Positions 11,478-21,712 of a stretch of 64,000 nucleotides of DNA are shown here, one piece after another. Where the stretch lies: assembly GCA_014898415.1 (NCBI GenBank), contig RCTD01000018.1:811001-875000 (forward strand), given 5' to 3'. Within the stretch, counting starts at the first letter, position 1. Each line of letters begins with the position of its first letter. Under the pieces are notes generated by a model that saw nothing but the letters and a program-made list of their open reading frames with translations, was not told the DNA's origin and searched no databases. Source of the DNA: Stromatinia cepivora. Taxonomy: Eukaryota > Ascomycota > Leotiomycetes > Helotiales > Sclerotiniaceae. The position numbers and the translations under genes were made by a program.

Positions 11478-12745
11478 TCACGAAGAGTATTGCAATTCCA
11501 GTCCCAGAGCTCTAAACGGTTGATCTCTCCTCTTCATGTCAATCGAAGTTCCTAGTGTGAACAACAACTCCTTGACTCTCCCCTCCCACACCAACCCCAC
11601 CTTCAAATTTTGATCAACCCTCGCTTTCAATACCCCCGCTACCTCCTCAGGTTTCTTTTCCTTCTCTAGTTCCACTTCATCAAGTTTCCATGCAAGCTTT
11701 GCTTCCATACTCCTTTCTCTGCGCTCTTCAACCGGTGCTCTCATCTTCCATAATTCGCATCCAAGGACTAGGTCGCTCTCATAGCTATAGACATTAAAGT
11801 CTAGCCTTGAACATAGAGACAAGTTTTTGCCTGCTTTCACGGCATACGTCGAACTAATGTTTCCCATCAATGGATTAAGCGTCAATGTAGCTGTCAATGG
11901 GATTCCCTTATGCGCCGGTAATGTCGCGAATCTTCCCCCAACACTGACACCTCCCGATTTATTCAACGTTCCATAGTATAGCTCCGCCCCTGCACTAAAT
12001 CGTCCATAAAACTTATCATCAATTCTCGACATATGTTTCGGCGGCTCCGTAACCTCTTTCCTGGGATCCGGCCCAAAATTGTATAATCCCCTCAATCCCA
12101 ATAACCCTCCATCAGTCGAATACAACGTCTCTGTACTATATTTCCCAGTATCATACTGATGCAACGCCAATATCGTCCCTCCATTCCTCAACCTACTATC
12201 ACTAACAGCCGTAATCCTTACCTGTTGCGTCGGGCTAATCCTTCTCAGATACAACGCTTCAAGCGTACTCTGCGGTAAATAAAGTCGTCCATATAGTAAC
12301 GTATCCCGTTTATCAACTCGTCTACCTCCGTGCCATTGTTCCCACATCCATGGTTCGTCGACCCTTCTTAGTTCTTGAATTTGTCGATACCCGCGTATTA
12401 TCTCATGCAAATCAATCTTTACACTTTGCGCGGTGGTGCGAAGGGGCAATGAAGAATAGAGGTAGGAGAGAGACCCATCCACAAGCCCTACACTACCTAG
12501 CGCATACGAGGTCGCAAAATTGGGAGAACTGAGAGATGAGAGATTAAATCGTAGACCGCCTGGAGTTTCGAAATCAAGTAGTCCTATATCCCAAAATTGT
12601 CAGTAAAGTAAGCTGTGCAGGAAGACTTGGGGGTAGGTAAAGAGGTACCTTTTGCAGTAGCAGTCAACTGCGAGTATGAATTCTCATAATTCCATTTCGT
12701 CGCATTGTAAAATGCAAACTGCACATAATCCATAAACTCCAACAT
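11478..12745 (-). CDS. MDM10: Mitochondrial distribution and morphology protein 10 (Mdm10)
   Basis: Outer-membrane beta-barrel protein. Known role of the family: it anchors the ERMES complex that tethers ER to mitochondria and also works with the SAM complex in Tom40/beta-barrel assembly. Two exons (12649-12745 and 11478-12583) around a 65-bp intron give 400 aa, the usual size. The N-terminus [19 protein letters not shown] and the stretch [20 protein letters not shown] are family hallmarks. The last residues GLELQYSS match a beta-signal for outer-membrane insertion. A Lys/Glu-rich insert ([10 protein letters not shown]) near residue 350 lies between predicted strands. The gene is divergent from MRT4, with 330 bp between start codons. 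Confidence 0.95.
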
Positions 12746-13075
12746 CTCCACACAATATAGACTCAAGAATCAACACATCAAACTCCCGCAATTTCTAAAA
12801 ACCCAATTCACAAACAAAGTAAACATTTCACACCAATTTCATCCCATCCACAACATAAAACCCGGAATAACATTTACTTCACGCCGACCATTACCCCACT
12901 ATCCCCTGATAAGCCTAGCTCCAAATCTTATCACTACCTATCGCAAGCTCGTGAAAAATAAAAAATTACCTCGAATATCAAAAACCGCATTTCTCCATCC
13001 ATCCACCATCTCTCACCCACTCCTCTCCTTAATTAACCACAACCACAACCACGACCACAATCCCCCATAAGAACA
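12746..13075. promoter_or_regulatory. Shared divergent promoter region of MDM10 and MRT4
   Basis: 330 bp between two divergent start codons, so both promoters and 5' leaders must lie here. An ACC-rich run (about 13035-13058) precedes the MRT4 ATG, whose context ACAATGCC is favourable. No specific factor site is claimed. Confidence 0.6.
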
Positions 13076-14122
13076 ATGCCTAAATCCAAGCGTGCGCGCG
13101 TCGTCCACCTTACCAAAGTCGATAAAAAGGGCAAGGAGCTGTCGCTCAAACTCTTTGCAAATGTGCGCGAATCGCTCGATACTTATCAGCATTGTTTTGT
13201 GTTTAGTGTGGAGAATATGAGGAATACTTATTTGAAGGATGTGAGGAATGAGTTGAGCGATTGTCGGTATGCTATATTCTCTATTTTGGAGTTTGGGATT
13301 TGGGATTTGGGGTTTGCAATTGGTGAATTTCATCATTGGGTTTTGAAGTTTGCGCTGCTTTTTGGGGAAGGATAGATGATAGAGAGTTGAAAATTGGCAA
13401 GCGGAGTGGCAATGAAGAGGAGGGGAAGAGAGGATTGGAAAAGCGGAATGATTTAAGATATTGGCAACCCTCTGGGAATGCTCAATTATGGGAATAAATG
13501 CTAACCTACTCCTCATCACAGACTCTTCTTCGGCAAAACAAAAGTAATGTCCAAAGCGCTCGGCAGCGACCCCTCCTCCGAATACCAACCCAACACATCT
13601 CTACTCTCCCCCCACCTAGTCGGCAACGTTGGACTCCTCTTCACCAACCGCGAACCCTCCTCCATCATCACGTACTTTCAAGGCATATCCAAGACAGATT
13701 TTGCCCGAGCCGGAACCGAAGCTAGCAGAAACTTCACCATCCCCGCCGGAATCGTATACAGTATGGGAGGAGAAATTGACGCTGATAATGATGTCCCAAT
13801 GGCACATAGTTTGGAACCAGAATTGAGAAGATTGAATGTACCGACGACATTGACTAAGGGAAAGATTACGTTGGAGAATCCTTATTGTGTTTGTAATGAA
13901 GGGGATGTGTTGGATAGTAGGCAGACGAGATTGTTGAAATTGTTCGGAGTGGCTACTGCAGATTTCACGGTTCAATTACTTGCGTAAGTTTCCCTTTTCC
14001 TCTCCACGAAGCCTTTGCGCTGCTGCATTTCTTGGAATCTAAATATCTAATTCCGAAATAGATACTGGAGCGCAGCCAATCAAGAAGTAACAGAGATAGA
14101 GACTACGGAAATGAGCGAGTAA
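13076..14122 (+). CDS. MRT4: Ribosome assembly factor Mrt4 (P0-like)
   Basis: Nucleolar relative of ribosomal stalk protein P0. The family binds the pre-60S rRNA at the stalk base and is later exchanged for P0. Three exons (13076-13266, 13522-13983, 14062-14122) give 237 aa. The N-terminus [20 protein letters not shown] is typical. [19 protein letters not shown] continues the L10/P0-like domain, and exon 2 carries [14 protein letters not shown] and [14 protein letters not shown]. The C-terminus lacks the acidic P1/P2-binding tail of true P0, as expected for Mrt4. Introns are 255 and 78 bp; the first has donor GTATGC and acceptor CACAG. Confidence 0.95.
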
Positions 14123-14775
14123 AAGCAGGGAAGGAAGTAAAAAGCATATTGGGTTCGTCGTTTCTGTTCTAAACTATCATACAGTCAAAGAAGACTAGAC
14201 TATGAGGCGTTTACCGGCGCCACGTTTTTGTTATGGAATATATGTGAACTTCAAAAATTAAAACGGCAATTGCCTGAGTGCTATGCCTGAGCTATCCATC
14301 TTACCCCATGAACTTAAATTTTTCCTCCTTGATCGTACATAGAAAGAGCCATATTTCTAGCTAGATGACAAATTTGCTAAAGCACTAGACGAAGATGGTC
14401 AGGTGGTACCTATTCCTTACCTCTGATCGTACCTCCCATGATCAAAGTAAGCCCCCAATGCGTAAAGAGAAACCAGCCGCATCATACCAAACCATTGAGA
14501 GAAATGCCGGATTGCTGCATGTCGAGAATGTTGCAAAAGCCTTTATGAGATCAAGTTATCATGGTGAAAGAAGGTTGATCGTAAGCGAAAACTACTTTTG
14601 ACCGTACTATCAAAATGCTGTCGACAAGTATGCAAGTAGATTAGGCGACAACACTACCTTGGGTGAAAACTTATATCGAAGAGCCGCTTACCCCTGGTGA
14701 GAAAGGGAGAAAAGATGGAAGATTCGGAAAAACCCACCACAAGACTGTTGAACCCACCGGCCAGTCCTGTTGTAC
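14123..14775. other. Intergenic region between convergent MRT4 and U1-70K; no gene seen
   Basis: 653 bp serving as 3' flank of two converging genes. The open frame at 14395-14601 has no recognisable feature. Confidence 0.55.
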
Positions 14776-16417
14776 CTAATACCTTCGTAATTTGCGAGGA
14801 TCCTCCTCATAACCATTACTGTCATAAGGTCTCTTTCGTGAATCGTCTTCGCGTGGTCGACCGCCGTATCCTCCATCTCTAGGTCCATCTCTGGGTCCAT
14901 CTCTATCACGGTATCCACTACCATCTCGGGGTCTTACCGGCTCCATATTGCTGCCACTGCCTCCGCGAGGAGGACCTCCATCACGATCACCATAGCCACG
15001 GCTGTTGTTGCCACGGTATCCTCCGGATCTATCGTCATATGAGCGGCCTCCACGAGAATCATACCCACCACTTGATCCTCCAGGGCCAGTGCGATCTGGA
15101 GATCCTGCACCAAATCCTCCACCTCCTCTTCCACCATAACCGCCGCCACCACCAAAACCTCCACGACCACCACCTCCTGGGCCAGCTGGTGCATTTGGGG
15201 GAGCATAGCCATTGGAGCCTCCATACCCACCACGATCACCTCTGTCACCAAAGCCTCCACGGCCTTGGTATCCAATTCCTCCTCGCCCACCACCGCCACC
15301 ACCACCACCACCAAATCCACCTCGATCGAAACCTCCTCTGAAGCCACCACGACCTCTGCCGCCATCGAAACCGCCTCGGAAGCCACCCCTGAAGCCACCA
15401 GGACCTCCAGGAGGGCCATTGAACCCACCGGGACCCATTGGTCGTGAAGTAGCAGACTTTGTGTATCCACGACCTCCAAGTCCACCTCCGAGACGGCGTG
15501 GTAGCCAGCCTTTCACAGTTCGACCTCTCTCGACGTCTACCTTGATTCGACGATCCTTGATTCTGATACCGTCACAGTTTTCTAAACCAGCTATTCACGA
15601 AGCGCGAGCAAGGCGCGATTGTTAGTCATTTACCCATATTCATATACCTTAATCTGGGCAACAGGAAGTAAAGAAAAGCGAAGACAAGAAAGTGGAAACA
15701 CCAAATCTGTATGCCAATTGCGCGATCATGCAATTGGTGTATGGGGGATATAGGGTGTGTTCGGCTTTACCTCTCATGTCCTTCTCTCGCTCGAAAACAA
15801 CAAATGCGTAACCGCGATGCTTTTTGACCTTCTTTCCAGGCTTTTCATGTTGGTGAGTATCGACAACTATGCGAATCTGCAAGGTCCCGAGATTAGCATA
15901 TTGCATTAAGCAGGATATTTTGGGAAACGTACTCTTTCAATGGGTCCGAATCGACCGAACTCGCGCTCCAAGTCCTTTTCAGTAGCTTCATAATCTAGTC
16001 GACTAACAATAAGTGTTTTGAAAGCATCACCACGAATGTTCGGATCCTCTGATGGTTTGACTGTATAATCAGAACATTAGCAATAGTCTAACGATTTCAC
16101 AACAAGAAGATTTGGAGATGAAATATTGGTGTAGAACAAGAATGAAGGCCCTCACATGTTTTTGGGGCTTCCTGAATGATCGTTTCGTGTGTAGCCTTCT
16201 TCTCCTGCTTAACACGGTCTTTTCGCTGAAGCCAACTCTCTGTGGGTGTATATTGATCGGTCTCCTTATATTCCTTAAGAGCCGGGAGATACGCAGCAAG
16301 ACCACTGACAGCAGGAGTTTTGCGATTTTCCGGAGCATGGTCTGAGGGCGGAACCCATCGCAAAGGGGGTCGAGGCGCGAAAAGCGCAAGGAGATTTGGT
16401 GGAAGTTTATCGGTCAT
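14776..16417 (-). CDS. SNP1: U1 small nuclear ribonucleoprotein 70 kDa (U1-70K)
   Basis: Nuclear splicing protein that binds stem-loop I of U1 snRNA during 5' splice-site recognition. Four exons (16156-16417, 15933-16060, 15771-15876, 14776-15590) give 436 aa. The N-terminal U1-70K region starts [20 protein letters not shown]. An RRM follows, with RNP2 LIVSRL (about 104-109) and RNP1 RGYAFVVF (about 152-159); [17 protein letters not shown] then marks the family. The long tail is rich in Gly, Arg, Asp and Tyr (RGG-type), rather than the RS tail of animal proteins. Introns are 95, 56 and 180 bp. The stop at 14776 follows RKLRRY. The G-rich codons create large open frames in other phases that are not genes. 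Confidence 0.95.
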
Positions 16418-16681
16418 TGTGACTTATGGGCGATTCCCAAAATTTTCAGAGTGATGAATCTGCAGCCTTTGGGGTAACTGCCAAACAATTGTGTTAACTT
16501 AAATGATGGAACAGATTGGAGAAACTGTGTCGCGTCGCAAATGTGAGCGGGCCTGAGATTTGAGCTCCGAAGCTTAAAATATCCTACTCACGTGATCCTA
16601 AAATTATTACATTCGAACTTCGATATCTAGAACATATATGTGTTTTGGAATTTATATTTTGAGGTCAGCACAACAGTCAAG

Positions 16682-17201
16682 ATGAGGATTACAGGATTAA
16701 GGAAAACGACCGTTGGCCAGGTATGCATATCATGGGTCCATGCAGGCAATTTTGTTGGCTAACAATGCGTTCAGAATGGTGTCGGCGCCTTCATCCTTCA
16801 ATGCACACGAATGGATTTTCATTACTGCGATTGGGCCGGCAGTTCCAAGGGCATGAAGTGAGTTGTATCCTCGGACTTCAAATCTGCTGTAATACTTATG
16901 ATGACACAGTTCCTTCATTAAAAACTCCCTCGCGGGCTTCGCCAAAGCCAATCCTCAAATCGAAATGACCATTTCTCCTCGACCCTCCAAACACCCGGTT
17001 ATCATTGGACATTATATCAATGGTCGTGAGAAAGCTATTTGCGTCAGAAATTTAGAACCGGGGCAGATATTAAAGAAGGCAGAGCTGCTAAGGGATGCGA
17101 GTGGAGAGAAGTTGAAGAGGGTCAAGAAACCTGTGCGAAGTATCAATGAGAGTGTTAGAGGTATATGGAGTCCTTACCATAGTGGTGGAATTAAGGTTTG
17201 A
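16682..17201 (+). CDS. MRPL51: Mitochondrial large-subunit ribosomal protein mL43 (MRPL51)
   Basis: Mitochondrial 54S ribosome component, 137 aa. Three exons: 16682-16720, 16775-16857 and 16910-17201, with two very short introns of 54 and 52 bp. Exon 1 encodes only MRITGLRKTTVGQ. The next exon gives NGVGAFILQCTRMDFHYCDW, and exon 3 has SFIKNSLAGFAKANPQIE and KHPVIIGHYINGREKAIC. This is the L51/S25/CI-B8 thioredoxin-like domain. The C-terminus SVRGIWSPYHSGGIKV is the fungal mL43 ending. It is divergent from U1-70K, with 264 bp between start codons. Confidence 0.93.
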
Positions 17202-17846
17202 GGGGGATATCAGAAGGGGTTGTTGTATTATACATAACAGCATTACTGGCGTTAAGGATAGGAAATCGTGGGTTCCGATGGTCCTATGTCGAACATTTTG
17301 GATGTATGGAAACCATACTCTTCACACTTCCCCCCGTTTTTGTCGATGCTAGCATCTGGTCTACCTGTTTGCAGTCTCATGAGCCATGTCTCGGGCTTCA
17401 ATGCCTCATTAACGAAGTCACGTCGTGTCAGGGGAACGAGGCCCGTGGAAATACTAGGTACCTTTATCATGAAAATGAACATCAAAAATTAACAGGACCA
17501 TCAGTAGTTGACCTGAATTAAAGACTTAAAAGTTGTGCGAAGAAGTATAGAAAGTATATGTCAGCTTGGTATAATGGAGCTGTATTCCATCAAAACATTT
17601 GTCCATTGCAATCCAAAATATTTGTTCCCATTGCACGATGCTTCAAATTTTGCTGTTACATTGGTCATGACTATTCACAGATCTATCGACGCATTAGAAT
17701 TTTTACGCACAACAAGCACGGCATTCCAATGTGGCTTTAATGTAGTTGATATTCCCTGAAGCATCGTACTGCCAGGACTTGTTTTTATTGCCTGGTAGGG
17801 TTAAATACCCAACTAAAAGTCGCAATTCGTGAAATCCTAAAACCAC
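17202..17846. other. Intergenic region between convergent mL43 and TPI1; no gene seen
   Basis: 645 bp of 3' flanking sequence with overlapping short frames on both strands and no family motif. Confidence 0.5.
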
Positions 17847-18792
17847 TTACAAGTGGCTGTTGATAATATCAACGAAAGCTGGCTTCAATGAAGCACCTCC
17901 AACCAGGAAACCATCAATATCTTCTTGTTTGCTCAGATCCTTGCAGTTCTTCTCGCTGACACTACCACCGTAAATGATTCTGGTCTCTTCTGCGGCCTTG
18001 TCGCTAACCTCGTTCTTCAACCAGGAGCGAATAGCGGCGTGTACCTCTTGTGCTTGCTCGGTTGAAGCGACCTTTCCGGTACCGATAGCCCAGATTGGCT
18101 CATATGCAATGACGATCTTTGACCAGTCTTGAACTTTATCCTTAACAGCCTTCAATTGTGCAGTAACAACCTCAATTGTCTTGCCGGACTCTCTCTGCTC
18201 AAGGGTCTCCCCACAGCAGAAAATAACACCGATTCCTCCATCGAGGGCAGCCTTGGTCTTGGATGCTACGAATGAATCATCTTCTTGGAGAACGACACGA
18301 CGCTCTGAATGTCCGAGAAGTGTCCAGGTAATGTTACTGTCCTTGAGTTGCTCAACGGAGATTTCACCAGTGAAAGCTCCATTTGGCTTATCAAAAACGT
18401 TTTGTGCTGCGACCTCAAGTCCAGGTTTCAAGTGCTCGCGAGTAAGGAGAAGGTAAAGAGCAGGCGGAGCAATGACAACCTCTATTTGGAAGAAATATTA
18501 GCATAATTCTAATCTGAAGTGTATGAGCTCAGAGAGGAATATGCAATCAACAAAACCCTCCTACATTCTCAACAAACAGAGCAACATCAACCAAGAATAG
18601 ATACATACCAGTATTTGGGTCCAACTTTGCATCGTTCAAGTATCCAACAATCTTCTTGATGGATTCAACAGATCCATTCCTGACAACAAGAGTAAAAATT
18701 AGCTGAATCCTCTTTACTTGGCGGGGGAAGAAGAAAGTAAACAAAAGCTCTCACATCTTGAAGTTACCTCCAACGAAAAATTGACGAGGCAT
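17847..18792 (-). CDS. TPI1: Triose-phosphate isomerase
   Basis: Cytosolic glycolytic enzyme interconverting dihydroxyacetone phosphate and glyceraldehyde 3-phosphate. Three exons (18755-18792, 18609-18679, 17847-18481) give 247 aa, normal for the family. The active site is complete: the lysine in GGNFKMNG (split by intron 1), the histidine in LLGHSERR and the glutamate in [11 protein letters not shown] followed by flexible loop 6. Phosphate-binding IYGGSV and [13 protein letters not shown] are also present. Introns are 75 and 127 bp; the early-intron pattern is common in filamentous fungi. Confidence 0.97.
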
Positions 18793-19841
18793 GATTGCGA
18801 GTTTTCTAGTAATTCGTAAAATGGTTTGATTGTTTTGGATGTAAGCTGATATGAATGGGATTGAATTTGACTTTTGATATGATTCTAAAGGAAGATGGTA
18901 TAAATTATATCAAACTTCTCTTGAGTCGGCAGTATTAGGAGTGGGTGAGCTCTCGGCGGGACCTGACAGTCCAAACCCCGCCAAAAATCGTCATTCGGCC
19001 CAAAATTTGTACGGAAACCTCTTTCTCCCATCAATGTAGGTAAGTCATACTCACTGTTGCATCAACAAAAAGGATCAATTACTCTATATACATCCTTTAA
19101 CTTTATTCTGCGCCTCTTCTGCATTTACATATAGAACTAACAATTCATTCATCCAGAACGGAATCTAATTCTGACATTATCGGGCCTCTCATCTCAAAGA
19201 TACAAATGCCATCAAGGGTGTATTAGTCAATGTCCAATTGCAAGCTCACAACTGCACCAAGGCCGAGATTGATCCTATCGAAACTGCCAACGAATTGAGC
19301 TCTCGTGATGCTTCAATGGACCGAGATGCATTGAGTCGGGACTTCTGATTGTACAATTTATTCTTGGGCATCAATGTGCTTAACTCATCCCAAGCCATGG
19401 AATATTCATCTCACAGAGATGTCATCCACTTAAGAAGTCTGCTTCCCTTATGAATCTAAAGCTTAAAATGGCATAATCCACCTACACTCCTTACTTTTCA
19501 TATGGAAAAGATTAAAAAAACGAAGAAATGCTATTACGATAACTTTTAGTGCTACATGTATCTACTACATAGGGGAAGTACTTGACGACCATAAGTCCCG
19601 TCGTCAATCATCCATTGTGTTTCCACGCCAAAGGTATCATTTCCTGCACCATTGGTCCGACCATTTACCATAAATCAACACCAGTTTTCCGATACCAACT
19701 GATACACAGTAAGTATTACTAACCCATCCATAGGAATTCAATCTCCAAGATTGAGAACACGGAAACAATAACACACTGTGTCAAACTTTAAGGAAAGTAA
19801 GGCATCCAAAAGCATACAACTCAATTCAACGAGACCCCCAC
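18793..19841. other. Intergenic; TPI1 promoter and an unproven short open frame
   Basis: Contains the TPI1 upstream region. On the plus strand 19175-19348 is open for 57 codons with a coding-like composition (ending in ASMDRDALSRDF) but no start codon at its head and no family I recognise. It could be a terminal exon, transcript leader or relic. Confidence 0.4.
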
Positions 19842-21712
19842 CTATGTGTACGCACTATCACTGCTGTAACTAGAAGCATATCGATGTCGTGGTGGACTTC
19901 TTGGAGCGAATGGATGATGGTGACGAACTTGAGGAATCTGAGGGCGAAGACCTGTAAATGGGATTCTAGGTGGGATTGAATCTCGAGCAATATAATTCTC
20001 GACGTCAGAGAGGTGGCGTCTATAAGCGGCTTCTCGTGGAACTGGCCTCACATCCCGTATAATCCTAGGAGGAGGGTCATCCTCATACACGTCATAAAGG
20101 TGTCGATCACTGTATAGTGGTTCTCGATATCGGGGTATGGGCCCTGAATATTGAGGTTCTACGTATCGAGGCGCTTCCACCATCGGGACCTCCGCATGTT
20201 GACGAGGTGGATAACGTGGCGCCGCGGTATCATATTCAAGTTCGCGACGGCCAGCAGGGACCACAGCTCTTGAAGGATCATCGATAATGATTGGTCGCTG
20301 CGACTTGGATAGATAATACTGGGCGGCTGCCCTTTCTTCCTCTCTGCCCTGTTGAAATGCTTGAGCGATGGCATCGGGAGCAGTAAGTGGAGCAACTTCT
20401 CCAACGAAAGGAGACCTTGGTTCGCCACTTCGTCGAAACTCTTGAAATATAGGCTCAGGCGACTCGCTTTTGTGGGTATAGTATTTCTTGTGGTGCTCCC
20501 GTGGGCGGTGTCTGCTATGGCTACGTCCTCGTCTGCTCCGCGAGTTATACTTTCTTGAGCGTTCATCGGATCGAGAACTAATGCTAGTGGCCAAGGAACT
20601 GCTAATGGCCGAGGCTCCGGTTGAGGCTGTGTCGCTGTCAAATTCGGAATCAGAATTGGAGTCTGACTGATAACGAGCTGGTCTCTGCCTGCTTCTGCTC
20701 CTGGATCTGCCACGGTTACCACCATTGTGGCCAGGCGTACGAAGAACTCCTACGACAGCTGGAGGTTGGCCATTTGGATTTGGTGGTGGGTTTGGTGGCG
20801 GATTTGGTGGCGGATTTGGTGGCGGATTTTGAGGCGGATTTTGAGGCGGAGGTGGCATTGGAGGTCTCATTAATTCCGCCAATCTTTCTTGTTTGTTCTT
20901 CTCGATGAGTTGATAAATGGCCATGGCATTGACTTGATCCCTGACCGCACGTTTTACTATCACTGTGATTACAACAGTTTCTCTCACTTTGTTGTGGTAT
21001 CTCTCTCTTCTGTCAAGCTGGACAAGGGACCAATCAAAGTGTTGATCCGGTTCCTCGTTTTTCAATCGATCCAAAAGCCTATTGACTTGACCCTGCTGAT
21101 TAGGAAACAATGCTGCCTTTTTATCGGCTATCGTTTGTGGGGAGTCTTTCAATTTTTTCAACTGCGCAGCAATATCCTCTTGTGATAAAGCCTCTTCAGT
21201 TACCACAGCTTTTGCCCAGGTGGATTTCTCTTTTCTAGTCGGTACAACTTTTCTGATCGAATGGACCGTATATGTCGTCAACAACTTTCTGCACGCTGCA
21301 TCGTCAAGTGGTCGTTTCTCTGTGGCATTGAGGTCGACTACGTGGGAAGATTCATGTCGTGGACGCATGGGCATTTGCATCTGCATTTGCGGTGGAGGTG
21401 GACCACGTCCGCCAGGTGGTGGAACACCACCTTGACCTGGAAGACCTTGGTGACCTGGGGGAGGCCCTTGAAAACCTGGAGGAGGTCCTTGAAAACCTGG
21501 AGGAGGTCCTTGAAAACCTGGAGGAGGTCCTTGAAAACCTGGAGGAGGTCCTGGCCTGACACCTGGCGGAGGGGGAGGGGGAGCCGGACCGGGAGCACCG
21601 CGCCCCATTGCCCCTAACTATCGTATTAGTAGTGTCAAAGACCAGGAAGAGATTTACCAAGTAGCTTACCGAGAGGTGGAGGCGGAGGGCCTCTAGGCTG
21701 TGGATGGTTCAT
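19842..21712 (-). CDS. Proline-rich protein with RS-like region, function unknown
   Basis: Two exons (21670-21712 and 19842-21613, 56-bp intron) give 604 aa from MNHPQPRGPPPPPL. I do not recognise a named family. The order seen is: a Pro-rich head with five near-identical GPPPGFQ/GPPPGHQ repeats (about residues 36-70); a charged, apparently folded segment from ATEKRPLDDAACRKLL through STWAKAVVTEEALSQEDI to a helical KNKQERLAELM (about 110-260); a run of NPP repeats; an Arg/Ser-rich block with alternating SRS and RR (about 310-385); and a Pro/Arg/Tyr-rich C-terminus ending SSDSAYT. The RS-like and Pro-rich parts suggest a nuclear or RNA-linked scaffold, which is inference. The first exon is supported by joining in frame with donor GTAAGC and acceptor GTTAG. 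Confidence 0.8.

Noticed and set aside
14934..15485. Large open frames on both strands over the U1-70K glycine-rich tail
   Set aside because: Shadows of GGN/CGN-rich codons; the U1-70K frame joins seamlessly with RRM exons and is the real one.
20159..20725. 188-codon minus frame inside the proline-rich gene
   Set aside because: Alternative phase of the 604-aa protein's Arg/Ser-rich coding sequence.
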